From contig JABAKD010000027.1 in assembly GCA_012845835.1 (NCBI GenBank), forward strand, positions 6,007,465 through 6,071,464: 64,000 nt of DNA, read 5' to 3'. Position numbers and translations under genes: made by a program. Source of the DNA: Undaria pinnatifida (lineage: Eukaryota; Sar; Phaeophyceae; Laminariales; Alariaceae). The notes beneath the pieces are model-generated. The model did not search any database. It was not told where the DNA came from and saw only the letters and a program-made list of their open reading frames with translations. This document shows positions 46,797 through 59,400 of this stretch, piece after piece; position 1 is the first letter of the stretch, and every line of letters begins with the position of its first letter.

Positions 46797-46890
46797 CGAT
46801 CGGAGTATCACACACAGCTTGCAAATATGAGTTTCGACAAAATCTTCGATCTCACAGCTGGAGTGTATTTTCATTTTTTATAGTCTAGTC
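46797..46890 (+). repeat. Copy of the CGATCTCACAGCTGGAG end segment
   Basis: GATCGGAGTATCACACACAG, GCAAATATGAGTTTCGAC, AATCTTCGATCTCACAGCTGGAG. Same segment as at 34740 and at the ends of the G- and C-rich blocks. Confidence 0.6.
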
Positions 46891-48074
46891 TAATATTTGA
46901 AAACAAAAATGAAAGTATGCAACCCATGGGCAATAATGAAGAATCCCACGGCATAGGAGTACAGTCAGTTAAAATAGGTACAGTAGGAAAAATCAAAAAT
47001 CGAATTAATTATTTTTCGACGGATTTTGTGGGTTAAGGAGCGCCCCATCTTTCAGACACCGCACGTCGGCGAAAACGCCCCGCCCACCAATCGTAGCACG
47101 CGTCTAAGGCCAGGGCTGGAATCTACCTACCACAGCCTAAGACGATTGAAATGCGGTGCGGAAAACCTAGAGGAGTGCCACTAATAATAATTTGGTTTGC
47201 ATGCAAACTGCCAGAGCAAGAGGTTTCGTGCGCGCACTAACGTATGACTAGCGCGGTGACGCACTTATGGGTCACGATACCTTTGGCGAAGGCTACCCTG
47301 CGTTGAGGCATCACTTGGAGGGCCTCCTTTTTTAGCGACCTAGAAGAGCCAGTCGTGATAGAGTGGCTATCTTCCTTCTCTGTGCTTTCCGGACCAAGAC
47401 ACATGCTGCGATGGCGAGGCGCGACGTTTTTTTCTGGGCACTTCACACCCCCGCAAACTGATCATGAGTAAAGCTGAAAATGATTTTGCGATGAACAAAC
47501 CCCCATGACCAAGATAACCACAAACATCAGATTACAATAACAAGAACGACATTTTCGACGGGACTACGAGTTAAAGAGCCCCATCATTCAGAAAGAAAAA
47601 GGTGCTATTAATACATTTGATCGAGCGCTACGTTTATCGATGCACGCGTCCCAAGGCTACGTACGACGGCATTACAGCGTGATAACATTATACCCACTTT
47701 TTCGCTACCGAGCGCTTGAGTAGAAATGTACATCACATCGCTAAAACGGTCCCCTTCCACGTTGTGGCGCAGCAGAACAGAGAGTAAATGTGTAGAGGCG
47801 GTGCATACCCCGAAGCCGGCAATCAAACTGAATAGTCACTCACGCGCGGGCGTCTATGAAGTGTTGAGGCTGTGCTAATGAAAGTACCCTGAACGCTACA
47901 AAACTACCGTATATAGCGTACCGGTACAGTATAGCCTTGCTCCGCTCGCACGCGAGTGGCAGTGAGGCGCGGTAAGCGAATGCCGAGAGAAGTGGTGCGG
48001 ACGAGCGCTGCGTGCTACGATGGAGTTAGTGCTAGTTTTAGGCACAGCATATTTTCTGAATAATGGGGCTCCTT

Positions 48075-48159
48075 AACCCCTCTAGAACCCCGAACCCCTC
48101 GCTATACTAAATCCAAGTAATTTTGTCCCCAAAAACGGGTTTCCAGTTGTAAAGGGGTT
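48075..48159 (-). mobile_element. Small AACCCCTTTA element (85 bases)
   Basis: The termini AACCCC and AAAGGGGTT are inverse to each other. It is the reverse complement of the copy at 55311-55395, and both copies are 85 bases. Confidence 0.7.
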
Positions 48160-48638
48160 AACCCAAAATCGTTGGAATATTTCGAAAATTGAAATATACA
48201 CTTTTTTCAGATGATGTGAGATCGACCAAAGAGGATTTTTGATCAAAAACACTCAGGTTTGCAAATAAATCTGCGTGTGATACTTCGATCTTGGAATATA
48301 TGTCAATCTTGCTTTTTTCAACGTGTAATGTTACCTCAGCACGCGTGGAGTGGTCCCCCTGCCGTACCGTGGAGTGGTCGTGGTCTCCGGTTTCGTGATA
48401 TGCACGGCAATGAATGGGAGGTCTGGTCCGGTTTTGAGTGAGGTGTGATACGTAACCAACCGTGATACGTAACCGAAAATGAAACCTGTGCTCGGTACTT
48501 GTACTTGTAGTGAAACGGGAGGTACCCCCCCCTACCGTGCAGCCTTCGTGGTTCGGCAAACCCTTTTGCGACATCTCGAGGGTTTCAATACTGAATCCTT
48601 CCCCCTCAGACCCATCAGGATCTTCTTCGGAACTCACC

Positions 48639-48912
48639 TGGGCAAGACTGTGCGACTCGTTATCATCCCATCCCCCGAGGCCTCTTTCTCCCGTTCCCTC
48701 TCTCCACCATCTCCCCGCACAGCAGAACCAACTCTGTCCGGCGGGAATCGCTAACAGCAGCAGGGATATGGAAGGCAGCGCGGAACAAGTGCGAAAGCAC
48801 AAGCTCGCGCCGAGACCATTGTACAAATACCCTCCGAACATCGCCCCGAGCCCCAACCCCAACCCTCGGTATAGTCCAGAGACAAGCCCGAGCACCGTCG
48901 CTCGTGAGCGAA
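48639..48912 (-). CDS. Gene B exon 8 (helices 11-12)
   Basis: RSRATVLGLVSGLYRGLGLG, GAMFGGYLYNGLG, the final helix, then a charged tail ending HSLAQ. The acceptor is GCACAACAG and the donor CAG|GTGAGT, phase 0, exactly as in gene A. One or more further exons are expected. Confidence 0.85.
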
Positions 48913-51900
48913 CTGTTGTGCACGGGATATGCGTGTTTCGGAAGCACAGTCACAAGGCAGGGGAGCGAGAGACAACAGATCAGCGGATGGAACGGTGCAG
49001 AAACGCGGTCAAGTGGTAGTTATTTCCTCGCAGCTTCACATACCCAGACAGCACAGTTCCAAAGTACCAATAGCAATAGTACGTGACGCAGGCTACCGTA
49101 AAGGCGCACTGTTTTTATTTTTTCTGAGGTTCCTCGCTAAAAGAAATGACATACTAATACCTGGTACTCTTGTCCCAAACACAAAGGTTGAGAAGCAACC
49201 AAAGCCGAACCCGACGAAGAATCCCATACCCTACTGCTGTAGACTATAGGGATACCACGAACGAATCTTCCCACGGTACAAGCATGGGGGTTGCAAATTT
49301 TTGGCCAAAAAAATATCTGGCCGGTTAAGCTCCACTACTAGAGAGTAAAAAAACTGCCGGTTAGTCTATATTTTTTTCAACAAAGCACAATTCGTTTAGG
49401 ACTATAGGGCATAGAAGCTCGGTCTCGGGTTGCGCGAACGAATGCCTTCGAAGTCATGTGGTATCGGGTGAGATATTCATTCGAGCTCCTCATGTTAGGC
49501 GAGCTCAGAAACTTCCTATTAATAGAAAGTTCTGCTGCATCCCTACCGTGGGATGTCTGTACTGTATGTAACAGTAACAGTAACAACAGTAACAGTAGTA
49601 ACAGAAACAGTAACAGTAACAGTAACAACAGCAATAGACACATCGTACTGCCATGGAGCTAGCACTTTTGGGGTAGGATATTTCGTGAGCAGAGCGAGCT
49701 GCTCCTTAACCCATATGGTCGGGATGAACGATGCATGTGTCATTCTTGTTGCGCAACATGACTTATGGGCGTAGACATAGGTGCGGTGGTATCCGTCCTC
49801 GGCCTCGGATTTTGTTTGTTTTTGTTTTATGAAAATCACGTTTTGGGTGGGGGATATTGGACCCTTCCAGTGATTTATGGGGGTACACATGCTTCGGCGC
49901 GGTGGCATTAGCCCTCTCGTTTTTTTTTTTTTTTGCTATAAAAAGCAAGTTTTAGGCGGGGAATACAGAGCGCTCTTCAAGCGAGGACTCTCACAAGAGA
50001 AAATGTGATGCACCTCTGTTTTAGTCATGTGGCAATATTGCAGAACAAGAATGCTTCCCGGCGATTTTGAGTTCGTAGCCTAATAATGATTCAGGACCAA
50101 GGATACAGTAGCGTGGGTACCCCCCTTTCCACTGCCACCAGGCTTTCGACGCATGCTACTATATAGAGGTGTAGCCTTTTTTGGCTTTTTTTTTATACTG
50201 AACGACCGGGCTCCTTAACCCCAAAATGGGCAGAAATCGCCCATTTTTTGGATGATTCTCGTTGAATACCTAGCCAATCAATCAATGGGATTGTTTTTCA
50301 ATCCAAGGTGGCAGTTTTGTTTTCCTCCAAATCAGTTTTCCGGCAGAGGTCCCTCAAGCTACCAATGTGAGGAACTCCAGAAAAAAAAGTTGAGAACCTC
50401 TATCGTAGCATGCGTCTTCTTGAGACCGACCCTCGCCCCAGTTAGTTACCCTGTAGTAGTACCTCGCGCACAACATACATACCCTAGGCGACTCGTTTGG
50501 AACCGTTCGTAGTTCAATACCACTCCCTTGTGGATGCATCATTTTGCAGTTAGTTATTGAAAAAAGCTCGAAAGCGTAACAAAGGAACATGGGGGAAGGG
50601 GGGGGGGTCACTCGCGCGGGTGACCCCGAGCCACTACTGCAAAAAGAGGCAAATTTGTTTTTAAATAATGCCCCCTACCCTCTACGTAGCCTTTCTTTGT
50701 TCCCGCAAAAGAAAAATTAGCCGGAAACGTGACTACTCCTTGGTATGTATGATGTGTCAATATGTCGTTCTTAACCCTGTCGCGTGCCACAATAAAGGTA
50801 GCACCTTTTGCCATTTTGTGTGAAATTATTGTCGGTAATATTTTTTTTTTCTGCATGATTCTCGCGGTGTACCTAAGGCCATGGTTTTTTTCATCCGGTA
50901 CGTAGTAGCAGTAATATTTTCTCCAAAAACAGTTTTTGGGGATAAGAAGGGACATGTATATCATGTCTTAAGCTCCCAAAAGCGAGGAATCTCACAAAAA
51001 AAAGTGGCGCATCTTTATCGTAGCATTCGTCTAACCCTCGTATCATAGAAATCATACTGAAATACAGCATAACGGAAATTACGCAGGTCGTATCATATTG
51101 TATGAAGGCGCAACAATGTGGTCGACTGCAAGTCGTCGTACCTGGTGCAATTTCTTGTGCGTATGAAACGGCAGCTGCCCACATGGTGGCGAAGGTGAGG
51201 CCGTGTAAGACCTCCACCGGAAGCACCCACCACGGTTCGACGAGCACCTGGCACGTACATATGCGAAGGCCGATCGATTCAGACGGAGGCACGAGGCGAA
51301 AGCAGGCGGACTGTTGAAGATGGCCATACTGTTACCGCTTCTTACGGCAGGGAGTATAACTTTTCTGCTTAACAACGCAAAACACGTACACGCGATACAT
51401 CGTCAGAGGAATATCGATAAAAAAAACGTGACATTAGTGTCGCAAATCGTGACATTTGTCAGGACATCAGGACTGATTTTGAATGGTGTTGACCTTTTCC
51501 TTAATAATTGCTGCCAGGACTCCCTGGATATAAAATAATCATTTTTTTTTCTGGGGGGGGGGGGGGTTACATCATCATCAGTAAACACATTTCAGAATTT
51601 CAGGCTCGAATTTCAGACGAAAAGTGAGAACATGGCCTCTTTGGCACTGAAAAAAATGCAGGGCACGCCCTTCCTTACAAACGAATGCCAGCCTGGCCAG
51701 AAACAAGAGATTCTTAACTGGTGTCGCTTACTGTGATGGGAATAGGATTACCATAGAGAATGTCTAGAGATAGTTCTACCTAGTCTTCTTGCAAAACGAT
51801 TCTACCGATTCGGTGGCACTATAGAGGGAGCTGCCACTACTTCAATCAGCACTATTGGGACTTCACCCACTGTAACCGAAACGGGCCGCAAGAAGAGTGA

Positions 51901-54900
51901 TTTACGCCGTGGGTGCATGCTGTCGAACCCCCTTCGTCATTCCCGCCATTCGGATCAGCATATATATATATTTAAAGCGACACAAAACGCAGTCAAAACA
52001 GGTGTCGCGAAACCACAAATAGTGTGCGACTCAACGTAGTGCGCATTACAACCGCCACTGGGCCTGCAGAGGACACATAACATGCTACGATATAGGCAAC
52101 AAGGTATACCTATTTTCAGCCGAAAAAAAATATGAATGCCGGGCTCCTTGTACGAACCCAATACTGTTGGAGTTTCGTTCTTATTTCGCGAAATTGTTTG
52201 TTGTAAACTTGTATCGGATGATTATCATCATCATCAGTAGGCGTGAGTGACCCCCCCCATCCCGTTCCTTGGGGTGTTACGCTTTCGTGCAGTTTGAGTT
52301 TTTCTATATGAATCTCCAATTGAATGGTCGTTCAGCTGTGATGCGCCAAACAAATTGGCTAAACCTTTTTCCTAAGTGAGGTCGTGCGAGTGGCTCAGAC
52401 CAGGTACGTGTATGAAAAAAAAGGTGTACCCTCTCCCGTACCCTAGCCTTGATCTGACAGAGCTTCTGCATGAAAAACAGTCGGGAATTACGTCTTTTTG
52501 AAACTAAATGGCAACATGGACGGGGTTGTTCGTTGTGGGGTAAGAGCACTTTTCTTGGGTTTTTATCTGAATCCGTTTCTGTGTGATTTACAGAGTTCCT
52601 GGAGTGACCAGAGATTCCTCCTAACGAAAATCGTGTAGCACCTCGGCCGCAACGCGCCATATGCAAAGCAACCAGCACACAACCTCTGGTCTAATCTCGA
52701 TGACGCCTGCCACCAGGTGCACGTTTTTTTTTTAATACTACCCCTCAATTTTGGGAGCTGAAGACCTCTCCCAAAAACCGATTTCGAGAAAAAATAGAAA
52801 CTGCTGGCCGGATGCCAAAAAATCCCATGGCCTATATACTATGTGTACAGCGAGAATCATGCAAAAAACAAAACCACTAATTCCGACGAGTTTGAGTTCA
52901 GGAGCCTTGTCATTCAGAAAACCATCGCACACGAAAGGCGCTACCTCTTTCGTCGCACACGAAAGGCGCTACCTCTTTCGTAGCACACGTGTTGAAAAAA
53001 AGACGGGTTTTGTGGTAGCTCCTCGTTCGGCGGCTGGAAGTGGTTTGGACAAGAGGTGGCTGCTGCTATCCCAGCAAGTAAGTGCACTTTTTCCGTCGGG
53101 GAGACCTCTGCTATGTATGTATGGCGGAAACTCGCTGTTCAAGTACGATTACATCGAAATCGCATCAAGAAAGAAAACCCCCTCACCACGCTCGTTTCAG
53201 CCAATCTCTCCTGTGTGACTACTCTGTGTTCGTGTTGGCCTCTGCACGGCGTGTGTGGACAACGCAACTGCATGCTTTACGAATGAAAGAAAACGCAAAA
53301 CTAAGTGTGGACCCCCCTGTATGTATGCTGTTTTGGGTTTCTTCAGTTATCTCCGTCAATGACCAATTAGTACGAACGTGTTCAGGCAAGACTCACCGAG
53401 TAGTAGAGAAACCGCACGATGTACGCGATTTGAGCCATGGCAACCACGCCCCGCACTCCCATCCGCTCGATCAGTGCTCCCGAGGCGTAGAAAAAAGGCA
53501 CCTCCGCGAGACACATGATGATCCGCGCAAGTCCAAACAGCTTGTTAGACCCCCCCAGCTCTTCCAATCTAGTACAGGGGAGGCACAAATATATGTGCGC
53601 GCGGGCAGCGGGGTTTGTCGGGCGGTCGGGTTTGGCGGTTGAGAGGCTTTGCTGTTGCATGTGACAATACAATGCTACCTTGGTATGTACGCTAAGGGCT
53701 AACGCGAGATTACCTGAGGTTCCTCGTTCGACGAGCTCTATTTTAAAATTAAGGAAACGAATGTGCAGTCCAACGAACGAACTCCAAGGCCTATGGAGTA
53801 GCTTCAGTTCATTTATATGACCTTCAAGTTCCATTCGCCCCCCTCCTTTCATATATAGTTGTATATATAGATGTTGCCCTTGGTTGGCACTGACGCTGTA
53901 AAACGTTGAATGTGTACACTGGGGTTAGCGTTGGTTGGCAACGACGCTGTAAAACATGTCAATCACTGCGTGAGCTGGCCAACACCAGGGTACCGTTTTC
54001 GTGTGTTAGCAGTCATCATGATGGTTGCCGAGTTAAATAATATTGTGCGAGGTGGAGAACCCTGACTCCGCACAAGGAGATGGATCGTATTACGTAGTGT
54101 GAATATGGTAAGACACCCACTAGGCATTTGGATAGATAGTAATACCCATTGCTGTCTATGGAGTGGCCACACCACCGCACATAGTAACTCATTGATTGCT
54201 ATCATCCACATGTAAGAAAGAACACCTTGCAGTACTTCGCGCTTGGTGCAAACAATATCTACCTCGTTGGTGAAAACCCGACGTGCTCCGTCCCGGCATA
54301 GTAGGGATGCGAGGGTCTATGATCATACGACTATGGCCACGCACAAACTGAGTACCCCTCGCCCCCATGATCACCTTATACCTAGCACCACGCGTGCAGT
54401 AAGCTCCTGTTCATTTATAATGCGACAAAAACATGTCGACCCCCCCCCCTCCCCCCCCTCAATGTTGAGTTAACCATGTTTTTGTGCGGGATTGGTAATC
54501 TAAAGTTGCAGGTTGAGCTTGTTTCGAAGACAGTTACTTTGATGGGGCATGGGGCTTCTCAAGTCGGGAACCTCAGCACGTTCAGGTGTGCATCCGCCGC
54601 ACCGTAGCCTGCGTCGTGTTTCTTCAAGGGTGACGAACGCAACCCAGACGTACTCGAAATGGAACAAACACTGACGCATGTCTACCTGCGGGGAGTGCGC
54701 CACAGGAAAACCAGAACACGAGGATTATTCCTTCCCGGGACCGGTCGTAAAACAACCACAAAGGGTTCTATTGCGACCATTTGATATGCTGGAACCAGGT
54801 ACCTGTATCTACGGGGATTCGCTTGAGTAACAAGCGACATCTAAGACGACTGTTTGAATCGTGAGTAGTTTTTATTTCTGGAAGCAGGCAACAACTACTG

Positions 54901-56456
54901 TTTCCAGGCTTGCTCGCTCGATTGAGATCGATTGATTGGTTGAGGATTGAGATTGATTGCTCTGTTGCTTGCCCCCTTGAGTGGCGATGACGATTTCGGA
55001 GGTCTGGCAGCGGAGACCCTAGGGGAACTCCTAGGCAGTGCAGTATGCATTGACGCGTGTTACGACAGGGGTATGGTATACCCCTTGTTGGCAAGAGTAC
55101 TTTCCAAATTCGTCGACACACATGCTTCGGCAAAAAAGGTGCTCCATTTTTTGGCTCTCAAGACTCCTCAATCGAGGGAGTCTATACCCGACCTTAAAAA
55201 CTAACTTTTCGAAGAAAAATACGAAAACGCAACGCAACCAACAATCCCATGGCCGAGGTTTACAGAAGAAAAAAAAAAGTCGAAACAAGAGCGACACTCT
55301 CCGACGAGATACCCCTTTACAACTGGAAACCCGTTTTTGGGGACAAAATTACTTGGGTTTAGTATAGGGAGGGGTTCGGGGGCTCTAAAGGGGTTAAGGA
55401 GCCCCCCATTCGAGAAATATTCCGGCCAGAAAAAGGCCCACCTTAACACCTCTACATCGTAGCATGTGAGACGTCTCATAAAAAATTGATCATTTATTGG
55501 TGTACCTACAGTAGCCCATGGCTTCGTCGGTAGGAACTGTCACTTAATTTTGAAATCGGCTCTGAGTGAGGTACCATAGAGCTCCGCCAGTGAGAAGCCC
55601 TCAGAAAAAAAACGCCTCTACGACGGTAGGCAGCGTGTATCCCAGTTGCACGCGTCAGCGACATACCTGATGAAGAGGAACGTGTCGATGACCGCTGCCC
55701 CCATGCCGCTCAGCACTACCGCCAGGAAAAACGAAGCGGTGGGCACTGTGCTTAGTAAAAACCACGCTGCCGAAAGCGCGCCCCCTTCTTCTTCTTCTTC
55801 TCCTTCTTCTCCTTCCTCTTTGCACGCCAGAAGCAGTTCGGGGTATTTTCCTCCATTGGTCTCATCCTTCGCTTGTCCCGTTTGAGCACTTCTTTCTCGG
55901 ACAAGAGCGTTGCCGTCGATGGTGTGGCTGCTATGAGTGGTGAGGGCAGTGGCGGCGGTAGCGTTGCCATTCGGGATACCATCCGCACTGCCACACGTGT
56001 ATCCATTACCTCCACCCTCCTCACCCTCGCCTATCTCATTTTCTTGAGTTGAGCCGTAGCCATTGCCGCCGTAGGGCTTCTCGCTGGTAGCGGTTCGAGC
56101 AAATATTATGTTGAGCGTAACGGGGATGGTTTGTTGAACTGTTTCATTTCACAGTAAGTGGTGAACTGCCAAAATTATTCACACATCGTTCTACTCTGTT
56201 TCACCGTGAGAACGGATCAATGATCAGGCTTGACCAAACCAGAAGGGTCCTCACCCTTACGCTAGGCGCAGGGAGGCACGTGCGTCTGTGTTGCTTGTTT
56301 CGACGGTGAGGCATCAACACGCATGGATGGAAGATTCACGAGACAAACGGGTAGAGGGCGCGCGCGAGTGAAGCACGCCAACGACGATGAGCTTGTACCG
56401 CAGTGACGTTACCTATGGTGGTCTAGCCCAACGCCGCACACGTTAGATGTCAACAA

Positions 56457-56488
<32 letters not shown>

Positions 56489-59400
56489 ATCCCTCTATAC
56501 TACCAATATGTGCGGCAACCGGCACTGCTCCGCCTACTGTAACAATTGACTGTTCCCATATGTACCGAGTCATTTCAACGGCACCACAGCGGGCACCCGG
56601 CACTCCCCAACCAGCACTATATAGGGACCTTCACTGCAATGTCTGTTTGCTCGACACCAAATCAAGCGCCGAGTCCGCCCCAACTCAAAGCAAAGGTAAC
56701 AACCAAAAGGGTGATATCTTGGAGTATAGGCTCTGCAGTCCACCAGTATCTAGTCAATTCATAGTCGCCACCTTGTATTACACCAAGTGTCTCATTGTAG
56801 ATGCGGAGGAATGCAACATGCGGGAAAGTGTGTTTTGTGCTTTCCCGTGTCGGTGTATTATGTATGTATTCAAGTTGTAACTAGTTTAACACCATAGTTA
56901 TCGGGGGACATGCAACCAAAATTCAAAGGAACGTTACTATAGGATGGACCGTCGGCCTGGAGACAACCCGTAAAGCGCATCTTCCTCCCGTAGCGTTGGC
57001 ATTGTTTCGCAAGGATGAGGTGATCGTCTGCTCCCACCTTAGTCAATCGTCGAGACTTCTGGACATTTCTCCGTATCTTGCTCCTTTTGCTTTCCCTTCT
57101 CTTCCCTCCGTGTTTTCCACTGGTACGTTTTTCTTTTACACCATTTTTATTCTGCCTCTTCTTTGGTTTTCGTCTTTTGGCCAAAACATAGCGCCACTTT
57201 CCAAACTACCTTTTATATTCTTGTTCTTCCATCACAAGCAATCTTCACAGACGCTTCGGTGCCACCTCTGCAGCGGTTATCAGGAGAGCCACAAGGCCTT
57301 GATGCGCAACATGGTAAAGAGATAGCCCAAGCACCCGCACAACATACCGTCATGCACGGCTGAAAGACATACCTTATTGTCGCCCGTGACTGCTGGAGAA
57401 CCGCTTCTCGGTTTTTTCCAATGGAAACTCCCGTGGCGGTTACAAGTGCGACTGTCGTAACGATCACGAATTGAACCATTACCCCCCCGTACCCACCGCC
57501 GCTAGCGTCACAAATAAAGCCGCTAGTGAGCGAAGCGACCCCGAAGCCAAGGGCCCCCCACATTCTTCTCTTGCCGTATCTGTTGTCGAGGAAAGATGCG
57601 GATGGGTCATCAAGAGAGCGGATCTGTCTGAGCATGGCTCCTACACGCGAACTTGCTTTAGTAGGACACGTGTTTACCCGAGCCAGGCGACGCGTGCTAC
57701 ACAAGAGGGTGCACCACTTTTTTTTCTGCGGTTTTGTCAATTTGGGAGCTTAAGACATGTCCTTCCCGAAAACAGATTTGGAGAAAAATAAACCGGATTG
57801 AAAATAACATGGGCCTAAGTACACAAAGAAAATTGTGCAACACAAATGGGCTATTTCCGACGATTTAGGGTCAAGGCGAGCCGCGTCATTCTGAAGAACG
57901 TTTCAGACGAAAATTGCTACCTCTGTCGTAGCGTGCGTCAGGCCTTTCCTTCCTCATAGGATAGGATAGGATAGGATAGTGTCACAAGGAGCATGTAGAA
58001 TCCGCCCGTGGTAACACCTGCCACAAGACGAATTGCTACGGTGAATGCCAGGAGGATAGCGCTCACCCGCCTCAATTTTATAGGAGGCGCACCAAACATG
58101 TTGGTCCGATCAAGTTCCTACTATAATGTATACGTGTGCTTAGTCTGAAGCACTTTCTATCGAGGGGTGCCACTTAATCATCATTACACACGAGTTTTGC
58201 GTGGTCATCTGGAGTCTATTTCGCCCCCGTGTCCCAGCATCTAAGACCTGTCAACGTCGTGCTGAGGAGATATTTGCCAACACATGGGCAATCCAAATGC
58301 AAGGTGACATGGAAATATTTCTGGTGCACGTCTTGGCCGTATCACACCTAACGTGCGTGATATACGGTGCGAACCGATTGAAGAGCACCCCGCGACAAGC
58401 TAAAACAGGCACTCTTAGCTTTAACCACACACTTTAACACTATCATCCGCAATACATATATACATATATATTTTCGTATAAGCGAGGCATGCCGGTTTGA
58501 TCACTCTTATCCCTCAAATGCCCTATGTTCGGCGCCCTCACTGCAGAGTATATCTGTTTCCTCCTTAAGCATGCCTACCACGGGAGACTTCCCCTCCTGT
58601 AGGAGCAGCTACCGCGTTGATCAATGACCGCATGCTACGGCACGGGAGCGTTAGTTTTTCCGAGGCCTGACGCTTCAGGAGCTCTGTCTCGCACCCACAG
58701 ACCTCACCTACGCGTTAGGGGGTGGCACCCTACGTTTGCTAAGGCTGCTGGTTTGAGGAGAGTCATCCCACGGTAAGGTTGCAGCCGAAAGTCCCTGAGC
58801 TCCTCACATGAGGAACTCAATATATCACCCGGAAAATAACTTCGAAGGCATTCGTTCTCGAAACCCGACCAAGCTTCTATGCCTTGTAGTCCAGAAAACA
58901 AAGTACTCGTGAAAATTACTTCATTGACCGGCAGTTCCTCGCATACATGAGGAACTCAATCGCCCAGGGACTTTTTGGCGCAATCATACAACTGCAACCC
59001 CTACCGTGGGATGACTCAGGAGGACAATTGTTACACCGGACCGAATGATTTCATTCACTGCTGAAACACGCGAAATCACAACCCGTCGCACAATCCCATG
59101 GCATGCCTGATGTACAGCGAAAAAGTATTTGGTTCAACACCCAACGTACGTGCGTTGAGTGCTCACCAAATACTGTTTTGTTGTGTGCACAACGGGTGTT
59201 TACGGAATAGTACGTCGGGTGTTTACCAGAAATACATTTCGTTGTGTACGTTTGGGTGTCTACCAAATGCTTTGCGTTGTAACCCAGGATATGGCACTTG
59301 TGCGACAGGTTGTGATTTCGTGTGTGTCGGCGGTGAAATTATTCTGTGACAAATCATTTTGGCCGAAAAAAGTGCAACCCCCTATCGCAGCAAGCATTAA

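Larger units (their letters stand above)
42799..48638. other. Region between the convergent genes; no recognised gene
   Basis: Several medium frames are open: plus 42930-43346, minus 43208-42894 (for example GLSIDVRPGIYLEEF, ending in a TAG that overlaps the alternative gene A stop), minus 45217-44702 (LKPWLYDLAEEILTGRR) and plus 46132-46617 (ATRFILFLPPNS). None shows a domain I recognise. The final exons of genes A and B may be here. MITE fragments lie near 43360-43460, 44480-44720 and 47000-47105. Confidence 0.3.

Noticed and set aside
48158-48638. Extension of gene B exon 8 to a stop at 48158
   Set aside because: A full GTGAGT donor precedes it, and the frame runs into MITE sequence at its end, which is not shared as protein with gene A.
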